Shown in pieces: positions 1 through 5,616 of a DNA stretch of 7,537 nucleotides. Below the pieces are notes generated by a model. It made no database searches, was not told the origin of the DNA, and saw only the letters and a program-made list of their open reading frames with translations. This DNA is from Klenkia sp. (GTDB taxonomy: Bacteria; Actinomycetota; Actinomycetes; Mycobacteriales; Geodermatophilaceae), in assembly GCA_025966215.1 (NCBI GenBank), contig JAOPVM010000437.1, forward strand, positions 1 to 7,537, written 5' to 3'. Position 1 is the first letter of the stretch. The number at the start of each line of letters is the position of its first letter. Position numbers and translations under genes: made by a program.

Positions 1-379
1 CGGCGGCCATGACCGTCTGCTTGGCGCGGATCTTGTCCCCCATCGCCTCGATCGCGGCCACCGGCGGCCCGATGAAGGTGATCCCGGCGGCCTCCAGGGC
101 GCGGGCGAACGCCACGTTCTCCGACAGGAACCCGTAGCCGGGGTGCACGGCCTGGGCGCCGGTGCGCCGGCAGGCCTCGAGCACCCGCTCGATCGACAGG
201 TAGCTCTGCGCCGCCGGCGCCGGCCCGATCGGCACGGCGACGTCGGCGACCCGGGTGTGCAGCGCACCGGCGTCGGCCTCACTGTAGACGGCCACCGACC
301 GGATCCCCATGGACCGCAGGGTCGCGATCACCCGGACGGCGATCTCACCGCGGTTGGCGACGAGCACGGTCTGGAACAT
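1..379 (-). CDS. accA1: Acyl-CoA carboxylase biotin-carboxylase (alpha) subunit, N-terminal part, cut by the left edge
   Basis: Only the first 126 residues lie in the window; the C-terminal part continues beyond base 1. The visible part is the Rossmann-like biotin-carboxylase N-terminal domain: ANRGEIAVR at residues 8-16, [10 protein letters not shown] at 79-88, FIGPP at 102-106, and MGDK..AK at 113-120, which opens the ATP-grasp region. In this family the subunit carboxylates biotin using ATP and bicarbonate, then passes the carboxyl group to a carboxyltransferase partner, very likely the gene at 1232-2845. The full-length protein usually also carries a C-terminal biotin-carrier domain, which cannot be checked here. 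The ATG at 379 follows GGAGA at 386-390 with good spacing. It is 45 bases downstream of the small gene at 425-604 on the same strand, so the two may be co-transcribed. The accA1 assignment rests on the accD1-type partner nearby; the family call is firm, the exact substrate less so. Confidence 0.93.
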   Translation of the reverse strand, partial: MFQTVLVANRGEIAVRVIATLRSMGIRSVAVYSEADAGALHTRVADVAVPIGPAPAAQSYLSIERVLEACRRTGAQAVHPGYGFLSENVAFARALEAAGITFIGPPVAAIEAMGDKIRAKQTVMAA

Positions 380-389
380 CACGCGTCTC

Positions 390-404
390 CCGACCCGGGG
401 TCGG
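390..404. other. Short GC-rich perfect inverted repeat before the biotin-carboxylase gene
   Basis: CCGACCC, one base, then GGGTCGG: 7-bp arms with a single central base, so an RNA hairpin would have at most about 6 bp with a 3-base loop. It lies between the stop of the small gene and the ribosome-binding site of the biotin-carboxylase gene, touching that GGAGA. It could be a weak attenuator or processing site. There is no T-tract, and such repeats occur by chance in DNA this GC-rich. Confidence 0.3.
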
Positions 405-424
405 ACGACGCAGGCAGTGCGGGC

Positions 425-604
425 TCAGGCCGCCTTGCGCAGCAGGGCGTCGGCCTTGCCCACCTTGACCAGCTGGCGCTTCTTGACCGTGTAGCCCGCA
501 GGGAGCGTGCCCTCGGCGAGCATCCGCAACGGACAGCGGCCGCACCGCGGCTTGTCGACACAGCACTTCTTCTTCGGCATGCGCTGCTTGGTCTTGGAGG
601 ACAC
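425..604 (-). CDS. Small Lys/Cys-rich conserved-type protein with a CC-x5-C-x2-C motif
   Basis: This is a 59-residue protein if it starts at the GTG at 604, or 51 residues from the internal ATG at 580. From that ATG it begins MPKKKCCVDKPRCGRCP and ends in a basic stretch rich in Lys, Leu and Ala. The four cysteines (CC-x5-C-x2-C) suggest a bound metal, perhaps zinc; this is inference. I recall similar tiny KKKCC..RC.RCP proteins in actinobacteria, all uncharacterised. I prefer the GTG start because TAACCT (minus strand, 611-616) ends exactly six bases before it, as in leaderless genes, and the added codons (SSKTKQR) all end in G or C. No clear Shine-Dalgarno precedes either start. It is divergent from ferritin across 98 bases and 45 bases upstream of the biotin-carboxylase gene. 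Function unknown; an adapter, RNA-binding or iron-linked role would be a guess. Confidence 0.75.
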   Translation of the reverse strand: MSSKTKQRMPKKKCCVDKPRCGRCPLRMLAEGTLPAGYTVKKRQLVKVGKADALLRKAA

Positions 605-608
605 ACGG

Positions 609-627
609 TGAGGTTAGCCATGCCTAC
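609..627. promoter_or_regulatory. Candidate IdeR/DtxR iron box
   Basis: The 19 bases TGAGGTTAGCCATGCCTAC match the remembered consensus TTAGGTTAGSCTAACCTAA at 14 of 19 positions, with 9 of the first 10 (left half-site) correct. A further ACCT (626-629) makes a looser inverted repeat with AGGT at 611-614. IdeR is the iron-dependent regulator of actinobacteria and is known in mycobacteria to activate bfrB ferritin from upstream boxes. The site lies about 75 to 95 bases upstream of the ferritin start and overlaps the -10 of the divergent small gene, so iron-loaded IdeR could favour ferritin and block the small gene. The right half-site is weak, so this is a candidate only. Confidence 0.5.
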
Positions 628-639
628 CTCTCGCGTCCA
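611..639 (-). promoter_or_regulatory. Promoter of the small Cys-rich gene (leaderless layout)
   Basis: On the minus strand TGGACG (634-639) is followed after 17 bases by TAACCT (611-616) and then six bases to the GTG at 604. The -35 matches TTGACA at four of six positions. The -10 fits the actinobacterial TANNNT pattern, and the distance to the GTG places the transcription start at or next to it. The -10 lies inside the candidate iron box. Confidence 0.5.
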
Positions 640-702
640 GGGGTTGTCGGCGGTGCCCGGTACGGTCGTCGCGACGTCCACCGCACCGACAGAGGAGCCC
701 CC

Positions 703-1230
703 GTGGCAGCCGAGGCCTTCATCGCCCAGCTCAACCAGCAGATCGGCCACGAGTTCGCCGCGCACCAGCAGTACGTGGCCTGCGCCGTCTACTACGACCA
801 GCAGACGATGCAGCGGACCGCGCAGCTGTTCTTCGACCAGGCCGCCGAGGAGCGCAGCCACGCGATGATGATGGTGCGCTACCTGCTCGACGCCGACGCC
901 GAGGTGCGCATCCCGGCGCTGCCGGCCCCGATCAACGACTTCTCCGACGTGGTCGCGCCGATCGCGCTGGCCCTGGAGCAGGAGAAGCGGGTCACCCAGC
1001 AGATCAACGAGCTGACCCGGATCGCCCGCGAGCAGTCCGACTTCGCCTCCGACCAGTTCATGCAGTGGTTCATCAAGGAGCAGGTCGAGGAGGTCAGCAA
1101 GATGAGCGACCTGCTGGCCGTGGCCAAGCGGAGCGCGCACGACGTCGAGCAGATCGAGGACTACGTGCAGCGCGAGGCCGCCGCCGGCGAGGGCGTCGAC
1201 CCCACCGCACCCCGCGCCGCGGGCGTCTGA
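703..1230 (+). CDS. bfrB: Non-heme ferritin, BfrB type
   Basis: This 175-residue iron-storage protein oxidises Fe(II) at a diiron centre and stores Fe(III) inside a 24-subunit cage in the cytoplasm. The ferroxidase ligands are all visible: E17 in GHEFAAHQQYVA, E49/E50 and H53 in the EERSHAMMMV motif, E94 in LEQEKRVT, and E126, Q127, E129, E130 in FMQWFIKEQVEEV. The residues that bind heme in true bacterioferritin are not apparent, and the sequence closely resembles mycobacterial BfrB (Rv3841). The C-terminal tail after about residue 160 is short and unstructured, as in that family. The GTG start is chosen because GGAG (694-697) sits five bases upstream. It is divergent from the small Cys-rich gene with a candidate iron box between them, and convergent with accD1, whose stop codon begins one base after this gene ends. 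TACGGT (661-666) could be its -10; there is no convincing -35, consistent with an activator-dependent promoter. Confidence 0.95.
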   Translation: MAAEAFIAQLNQQIGHEFAAHQQYVACAVYYDQQTMQRTAQLFFDQAAEERSHAMMMVRYLLDADAEVRIPALPAPINDFSDVVAPIALALEQEKRVTQQINELTRIAREQSDFASDQFMQWFIKEQVEEVSKMSDLLAVAKRSAHDVEQIEDYVQREAAAGEGVDPTAPRAAGV

Positions 1231-1231
1231 C

Positions 1232-2845
1232 TCACATCCGGAAGACGCCATAACCCACCTCCTCGAGGGGAGCGTGGGAGACCGCGGACAGTGCGAGGCC
1301 CAGCACGCTCCGGGTGTCGGCGGGGTCGATCACGCCGTCGTCCCAGAGCCGGGCGGTGGCGTGGTAGGGATGCCCCTGCGCCTCGTACTGCTCGCGGACC
1401 GGGGCCTTGAAGGCCTCCTCGTCCTCGGCCGACCACTCCTCGCCCCGGGACTCCAGCCCGTCGCGGCGGACGGTGGCCAGCACGCTCGCGGCCTGCTCCC
1501 CGCCCATCACCGAGATCCGGGCGTTGGGCCAGGTCCAGAGGAAGCGGGGTGCGTAGGCCCGGCCGCACATCGAGTAGTTGCCGGCCCCGAAGGAGCCGCC
1601 GATGACCACCGTCAGCTTGGGCACCCGGGCGCAGGCGACGGCGGTGACCATCTTGGCGCCGTGCTTGGCGATGCCGCCGGCCTCGTAGTCGCGGCCGACC
1701 ATGAACCCGCTGATGTTCTGCAGGAACAGCAGCGGGACCTTCCGCTTGTCGCACAGCTCGATGAAGTGCGCGCCCTTGACCGCGGACTCCCCGAAGAGGA
1801 TGCCGTTGTTGGCCACGATGCCCACCGGGTGGCCGTGCACGCGGGCGAACCCGGTGACCAGGGTCTGCCCGTAGAGGGCCTTGAACTCGTGGAACCGGCT
1901 GCCGTCCACGAGCCGGGCGATGACCTCGCGGACGTCGACGGGCGTCCGGCTGTCCGGGGGGACGACGTCGTAGAGCGACTCGCTCGGGAAGGCGGGCTCC
2001 TCGACCGGCTCGACGTCCCACGGCGGGGGCGTGACCGGCCCGAGCGTGCCGACGATCTGCCGGACGATCTGCAGGGCGTGCGCGTCGTCGTCGGCCAGGT
2101 GGTCGGTGACCCCGCTGACCCGGCTGTGCAGGTCTCCCCCGCCCAGGTCCTCGGCGGTGACCACCTCGCCGGTCGCTGCCTTCACCAGCGGTGGGCCGCC
2201 CAGGAAGATCGTGCCCTGGTCGCGGACGATGACCGCCTCGTCGCTCATCGCCGGCACGTAGGCACCGCCGGCGGTGCACGAGCCCATCACCGAGGCGATC
2301 TGCGGGATCCCGCGGCGCGACATCTGGGCCTGGTTGTAGAAGATCCGGCCGAAGTGCTCCCGGTCGGGGAAGACCTCGTCCTGCAGCGGCAGGAACGCCC
2401 CACCGGAGTCCACCAGGTAGACGCACGGCAGCTGGTTCTGCAGCGCTATCTCCTGCGCCCGCAGGTGCTTCTTCACCGTCATCGGGTAGTAGGTGCCGCC
2501 CTTGACGGTGGCGTCGTTGGCCACCACGACCACCTCGCGACCGGACACCCGACCGACCCCGGTGACGATCCCGGCCCCGGGGGCGTCGCCGTCGTAGAGA
2601 CCGTGCGCGGCCAGCGGGGAGAGCTCCAGTAACGGGCTGCCCGGGTCGAGCAGGGCGTCCACCCGGTCGCGGGGCAGCAGCTTGCCGCGGGCCACGTGCC
2701 TGGCGCGGGCGCGCTCCCCTCCCCCCTCGGCCACCCGGGCGAGGGCCTCGGCGAGGTCGGTGGCCAACGCCCGGTGGGCCGCCGCGTTGCGGGCGGGGGC
2801 CTCGGGGTCGACGGGCGGGGCGCTGGCGAGCACCGGTGCATCCAC
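1232..2845 (-). CDS. accD1: Acyl-CoA carboxylase carboxyltransferase (beta) subunit, methylcrotonyl-CoA carboxylase type
   Basis: This 537-residue, full-length carboxyltransferase transfers the carboxyl group from biotin to an acyl-CoA. The 3-methylcrotonyl-CoA type acts in leucine breakdown. The N half carries [18 protein letters not shown] (54-71), [20 protein letters not shown] (115-134) and [16 protein letters not shown] (188-203). The C half carries [10 protein letters not shown] (342-351), [10 protein letters not shown] (375-384) and [16 protein letters not shown] (416-431). [11 protein letters not shown] and the C-terminal ending GVFRM are typical of methylcrotonyl-CoA carboxylase beta rather than propionyl-CoA or acetyl-CoA subunits; that is recalled family knowledge. 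The start is the GTG at 2845: an ATG at 2841 is out of frame. There is no Shine-Dalgarno, but TAACAT ends seven bases upstream, indicating a leaderless transcript. The biotin-carboxylase partner lies downstream at 1-379, unusually separated from it by ferritin and a small gene. It is divergent from the TetR gene, its likely repressor. Confidence 0.94.
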   Translation of the reverse strand: MDAPVLASAPPVDPEAPARNAAAHRALATDLAEALARVAEGGGERARARHVARGKLLPRDRVDALLDPGSPLLELSPLAAHGLYDGDAPGAGIVTGVGRVSGREVVVVANDATVKGGTYYPMTVKKHLRAQEIALQNQLPCVYLVDSGGAFLPLQDEVFPDREHFGRIFYNQAQMSRRGIPQIASVMGSCTAGGAYVPAMSDEAVIVRDQGTIFLGGPPLVKAATGEVVTAEDLGGGDLHSRVSGVTDHLADDDAHALQIVRQIVGTLGPVTPPPWDVEPVEEPAFPSESLYDVVPPDSRTPVDVREVIARLVDGSRFHEFKALYGQTLVTGFARVHGHPVGIVANNGILFGESAVKGAHFIELCDKRKVPLLFLQNISGFMVGRDYEAGGIAKHGAKMVTAVACARVPKLTVVIGGSFGAGNYSMCGRAYAPRFLWTWPNARISVMGGEQAASVLATVRRDGLESRGEEWSAEDEEAFKAPVREQYEAQGHPYHATARLWDDGVIDPADTRSVLGLALSAVSHAPLEEVGYGVFRM

Positions 2846-2852
2846 GTCGGCG

Positions 2853-2881
2853 ATGTTAACCGCCGTTCACGCCCGTGACCA
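2853..2881 (-). promoter_or_regulatory. accD1 promoter (leaderless layout)
   Basis: On the minus strand TGGTCA (2876-2881), a 17-base spacer, TAACAT (2853-2858), then seven bases to the GTG at 2845. The -35 matches four of six positions of TTGACA. The -10 overlaps the left operator arm, so a repressor bound there would block the polymerase directly. Confidence 0.55.
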
Positions 2882-2905
2882 CCCCTTCGGTGAACAGCGG
2901 TTAAC
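2855..2905. promoter_or_regulatory. Paired 16-bp operators for the divergent TetR regulator
   Basis: The left arm GTTAACCGCCGTTCAC (2855-2870) and right arm GTGAACAGCGGTTAAC (2890-2905) are inverted copies matching at 15 of 16 positions, separated by 19 bases. Each arm is itself an imperfect palindrome (12 of 16 positions self-complementary), the usual size and symmetry of a TetR dimer site. The left arm overlaps the accD1 -10 and the right arm overlaps the tetR -10, so one regulator could control both genes and itself. Confidence 0.8.
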
Positions 2906-2907
2906 CT
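2902..2907 (+). promoter_or_regulatory. -10 element of the TetR gene (decides its start)
   Basis: TAACCT is followed by seven bases and then the ATG at 2915, the leaderless layout. This favours ATG 2915 over the in-frame GTG at 2909, which would begin only one base after the hexamer. No good -35 is visible at 16 to 18 bases. Confidence 0.5.
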
Positions 2908-2914
2908 CGTGCCC

Positions 2915-3508
2915 ATGGCCGAACAGGACAGTGCGCTGCACCTGGACGCCGGGCGTCCCTCGCGTCGGGAGCAGATCCTGCGCGCCGCCGCCCAGCTCTT
3001 CGCCGAACGCGGCTCGCGCAGCGTCGGGGTGGACGACGTCGGGGCCGCCGTCGGCGTGACCGGCCCGGCCATCTACCGGCACTTCGCCAGCAAGGACGCG
3101 ATGCTGGCCGAGATGCTGGTGCGGATCAGCGAGCGGCTGCAGGCCGGTGGCGCGGCCGTCGTGGCCGGCGCCGGCGACGACCCGGACGCCCAGCTCGACG
3201 CGCTCATCGCCTTCCACGTCGACTTCGCCCTCGACAACCCGGCGCTGATCACCGTGCAGGACCGCGACCTCGGCGCCCTCGAGGAGACCGACGCCGCCCA
3301 GGTGCGCCGACTGCAGCGCCGCTACGTCGAGGAGTGGGTCGCCGTGCTGGGCCGGCGCGACCCGGACGCCGCCACGGCCGGCTGCCGGGCCCGGGCGCAC
3401 GCGGTCTTCGGGCTGATCAACTCCACCCCGCACAGCGCCGGCCGGTTGTCCCGCCCGGCGATGGCGGCCCTGCTGACCGCGATGGCCCGGGCCGCCGCGA
3501 CCGTCTGA
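2915..3508 (+). CDS. TetR-family transcriptional regulator, probable repressor of the adjacent acyl-CoA carboxylase
   Basis: This 197-residue protein has an N-terminal TetR DNA-binding domain: RREQILRAAAQLFAERG at about residues 17-33, then the helix-turn-helix VDDVGAAVGVTGPAIYRHFASKDAML at about 39-64. The rest (about 65-197) is a helical ligand-binding and dimerisation domain with no motif I can tie to a ligand; an acyl-CoA is plausible from context. It is divergent from accD1, with paired palindromic operators over both -10 regions, so autorepression and repression of accD1 are likely. In mycobacteria the TetR protein Rv2506 (BkaR) controls branched-chain keto-acid genes beside accD1; this gene has the equivalent position, but I assign no symbol because I could not compare the sequences. 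The start is set at ATG 2915 by the -10 spacing; GTG 2909 would add two residues. Its stop lies two bases from the stop of the convergent membrane-protein gene. Confidence 0.9.
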   Translation: MAEQDSALHLDAGRPSRREQILRAAAQLFAERGSRSVGVDDVGAAVGVTGPAIYRHFASKDAMLAEMLVRISERLQAGGAAVVAGAGDDPDAQLDALIAFHVDFALDNPALITVQDRDLGALEETDAAQVRRLQRRYVEEWVAVLGRRDPDAATAGCRARAHAVFGLINSTPHSAGRLSRPAMAALLTAMARAAATV

Positions 3509-3510
3509 GC

Positions 3511-5346
3511 TCAGGAGGCCTGCGCGTCCAGCTCCAGACCGTCCAGCGCGAGCCCGTCCAGGTCCTCCGGTGTGCCGGCTGCGGCGGGGTCGGTCCACGA
3601 GCTCTCCACGATGGTGGCGACGTCGTCGGTCACCGCGCTCTCGTACTCCGCACCCGAGAGCTCCTCCGGGCCGCCGGCGTAGCGCACGCCCTCGCGCAGC
3701 AGGTCGCTGATGTTGCCGGTGCCCGCGGTGTCGGTGAGGGCCACCAGGGCCTGGGCGCGCGAGGGGTCGGGCATGGTGACCCGGGAGACCGAGACGACGG
3801 CGGCCTGACCGTCGGCCTGGGCCGACCACAGCGAGCGCACCAGGCCGGCGCAGTCGGAGGTGCCGAAGAACCCGGCAGCGGCGCCGTAGGAGTGGTCGGC
3901 GCAGGAGTCGTCGTAGGCGAAGGCCTGCAGCGTGAAGGTCGTGCCCCCGACCTGCTGGGTGGTGCCGACCGGCAGCCCCTCGGGGGTGGGCGGCGCCGTC
4001 GTCGTGGGCGCCACCGTGGTGGTCTGGGCGGCGGGGTCGGTGTCCCCACCGCCGCCGGTGTCGCCGCCCTGGGTGAGCAGGAACCCACCCACGCCGAGCA
4101 CCACGACCAGGGCCAGCGCGGCGAGCACGACGAGCAGGCCGCGCCGTCGGCCGCGCGCAGGATCCTCGACCGGGGTGACCGGCGGTGACCACGGGGGCGC
4201 CGACTCCGATCCGTGCGCGCCCGTCGGCCGGGGCGGGGTGGACACCGGGGGGCCGCCGGGGAAGAGCCCCCCGATGCCCCCGCTCTCCTCCGACGCCGGG
4301 CGCTGGGGAGCGACGGGGCGGATCTGCTGGGTCTCCCGGGCCGGCGGTGCGTCCTCCCGGTCGGCGAGCGCGACGGTGTCCCGGGTGGTTCGACGCAGCT
4401 GCTCGGGCACCGGGTCCAGGGCCGAGGCGAGCGGGACCCCCGCCCGGGCGGCGGACTCCCGGCTCTCCTGGTCGGCCACCGCGGCAGCGGCGAGCGCGGC
4501 AGCCGCGGCCGGGTCGACCAGGGGGCCGTCCGGGCTGCCGACCGGCGCACCCGAGGACCCCGGACCGGTGGCCGGGAGGTCGGTCGGTCGGTGGTCGGTC
4601 GGGCCGGCGGTGTGCGGCGAGGCCGTGGGGGCGGCCGTGCGGACGGCGGGCTGGCTGGCCAACGTGGCCGGGGCCAGCAGCTCCCGACGGCGCAGCACGT
4701 ACGGCGAGTAGGGGAACCCCTCGCCGTTGAGCTCCTCGACCGACGGGCTGCGGCCCCCGACCCCGAGGGCCTCCAGGGCCGCCCGCACGTCGGCCGTCGT
4801 CCACAGCCGGGGGTTGTCGGTGCCGGCGTAACGGCTGGCCCGGGCGATGCCCAGCAGCAGGGAGCGCGGGTCCAGCAGGGCGACCTGGTCGCCCTCGCCG
4901 AGGTCGCCGTCGGCCGGCAGCAGGCCGTGCAGGTCCCCGGACAGCACCGTCAGGCGGGCGATCCGGCCGGGCTCCAGGCCCACCTTGCGCAGCCGGACGG
5001 CGGCCTCCATGCCGGCCCGCATCAGCCCGTCCAGCGTGGTGGAGCCCCCTCCGGCCAGCCGCAGCACGTCCCCGGGGCCGGCGCCGGGCCCGATCGTCCA
5101 GGCCCCCTCGGGCAGCGCGGTGACCACGCCGGACTGGCGGACCACCTCCACCACCCGGATCACGGCCAGGCCCTCGGGCACGAACACCACCGCGTCGGAG
5201 ACCCGGCGGTTCATCGCGCCGTCGGTCAGCGGCAGCGAGGCCACCACGGCACCGCGCACGGCGCCGCCGGTGTCCCAGCCGGTCAGCTCCCGGAAGAAGG
5301 AGAGCTCGGCCTGGGTGTCCAGACCCGAGGGGGTCAGGGTGAGCAC
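3511..5346 (-). CDS. Single-pass membrane protein: N-terminal cytoplasmic domain, disordered linker, extracellular Cys-pair domain; function unknown
   Basis: This protein has 611 residues. Residues 1-220 look folded and cytoplasmic, starting MLTLTPSGLDTQAELSFFREL. The segment VSDAVVFVPEGLAVIRVVEVV (49-69) resembles the core of a NERD (nuclease-related) domain, but the usual Lys after the second strand is not seen, so any such relation is distant and probably inactive. Residues 221-397 are a Pro/Ala/Ser-rich linker with a polyalanine run at 280-289. RGRRR (398-402) precedes a hydrophobic helix at 403-425, which by the positive-inside rule places the C terminus outside. A Gly/Thr/Pro-rich spacer (426-460) leads to a domain at 461-611 with two cysteines (482, 499) that could form a disulfide. 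GTG 5346 has GAGGAGG (5351-5357) four bases upstream. It is divergent from orn and convergent with tetR. Rv2510c holds a similar place beside orn in M. tuberculosis, as I remember it. A stress-sensing or envelope role is only a guess. Confidence 0.85.
   Translation of the reverse strand: MLTLTPSGLDTQAELSFFRELTGWDTGGAVRGAVVASLPLTDGAMNRRVSDAVVFVPEGLAVIRVVEVVRQSGVVTALPEGAWTIGPGAGPGDVLRLAGGGSTTLDGLMRAGMEAAVRLRKVGLEPGRIARLTVLSGDLHGLLPADGDLGEGDQVALLDPRSLLLGIARASRYAGTDNPRLWTTADVRAALEALGVGGRSPSVEELNGEGFPYSPYVLRRRELLAPATLASQPAVRTAAPTASPHTAGPTDHRPTDLPATGPGSSGAPVGSPDGPLVDPAAAAALAAAAVADQESRESAARAGVPLASALDPVPEQLRRTTRDTVALADREDAPPARETQQIRPVAPQRPASEESGGIGGLFPGGPPVSTPPRPTGAHGSESAPPWSPPVTPVEDPARGRRRGLLVVLAALALVVVLGVGGFLLTQGGDTGGGGDTDPAAQTTTVAPTTTAPPTPEGLPVGTTQQVGGTTFTLQAFAYDDSCADHSYGAAAGFFGTSDCAGLVRSLWSAQADGQAAVVSVSRVTMPDPSRAQALVALTDTAGTGNISDLLREGVRYAGGPEELSGAEYESAVTDDVATIVESSWTDPAAAGTPEDLDGLALDGLELDAQAS
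4578..4603. repeat. Short GGTC tetranucleotide run inside the membrane-protein linker
   Basis: Three GGTC units, GGT, two more GGTC units and GGG. It encodes part of the Pro/Thr/Asp-rich linker around residues 248-257 of the membrane protein, read on the minus strand. A gain or loss of one unit would shift the frame before the transmembrane helix. The run is short and may be ordinary low-complexity linker DNA. Confidence 0.5.
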
Positions 5347-5404
5347 CGGGCCTCCTCGTCACGCACGTCGGGGGGTGGCCCCTGACGGGCTGGTGGGGAG
5401 CCAC

Positions 5405-5431
5405 GTCGACCGGCTCGCACGTCCGGTCGAC
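5405..5431. promoter_or_regulatory. Perfect 9-bp inverted repeat upstream of the membrane-protein gene
   Basis: GTCGACCGG, nine bases, then CCGGTCGAC: a perfect dyad of 9-bp arms, 59 to 85 bases upstream of the GTG at 5346. A related 8-bp palindrome GGTCGACC follows at 5451-5458. On the minus strand TACCGT (5462-5467) might be a -10, which would put the dyad in the 5' leader RNA. It could be an operator for a dimeric regulator or an RNA hairpin. No regulator is recognised. Confidence 0.45.
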
Positions 5432-5602
5432 AGAGCGGCACGGCGGCCGCGGTCGACCCCGACGGTACGACACGGGCACGGTCGAGCCTGGTGACCAGCC
5501 CCGGGACGCGCCGCCGGAGGGGGCTCCCCGCACCGTCCCGTGGCGGACGTCCCCCGCCTTCCCGCGCACCGGCACACGGGGGCGCGGGAGGTCCGCGGTG
5601 CG

Positions 5603-5608
5603 TACTGT
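5603..5608 (+). promoter_or_regulatory. -10 element of orn (decides its start)
   Basis: TACTGT is followed by eight bases and the GTG at 5617, a leaderless layout. No good -35 is visible; the upstream DNA is very GC-rich and includes a small hairpin (5560-5567 with 5582-5589). The -10 supports starting orn at 5617 and not at any upstream in-frame codon. Confidence 0.45.
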
Positions 5609-5616
5609 CGCCGGTC

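Noticed and set aside
379..1251. A long minus-strand frame antisense to ferritin
   Set aside because: Low-complexity Leu/Gly/His/Val-rich translation. Ferritin on the plus strand has complete catalytic motifs and a ribosome-binding site, so this is a shadow.
1161..2426. Minus- and plus-strand open frames overlapping accD1 (also 1274-2632, plus)
   Set aside because: Both are motif-free alternative frames of a clearly conserved carboxyltransferase gene.
2839..2841. ATG as an alternative start of accD1
   Set aside because: It is out of frame with the carboxyltransferase reading frame; GTG 2845 is in frame and correctly spaced from the -10.
4213..5385. A 390-codon plus-strand frame opposite the membrane-protein gene
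   Set aside because: Gly/Arg/Gln/Pro-rich with no domain. The minus-strand frame has a ribosome-binding site, a membrane helix and coherent architecture.
2867..5575. A 902-codon minus-strand open frame spanning the TetR gene and the membrane-protein gene
   Set aside because: It overlaps two well-supported genes in other frames. Its translation is Arg/Gly/Pro/Ala-rich with no motif, the usual shadow frame in very GC-rich DNA.
5560..5589. 8-bp inverted repeat (TCCCGCGC ... GCGCGGGA) upstream of orn
   Set aside because: G/C-only arms of this length with a 14-base loop are expected often by chance in such GC-rich DNA, and nothing else supports it.
5491..5616. N-terminal extension of orn by 42 codons
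   Set aside because: The extension is Arg/Pro/Gly-rich and not typical of the family. The -10 hexamer at 5603-5608 would lie inside the coding region, and GTG 5617 fits the normal Orn N terminus.
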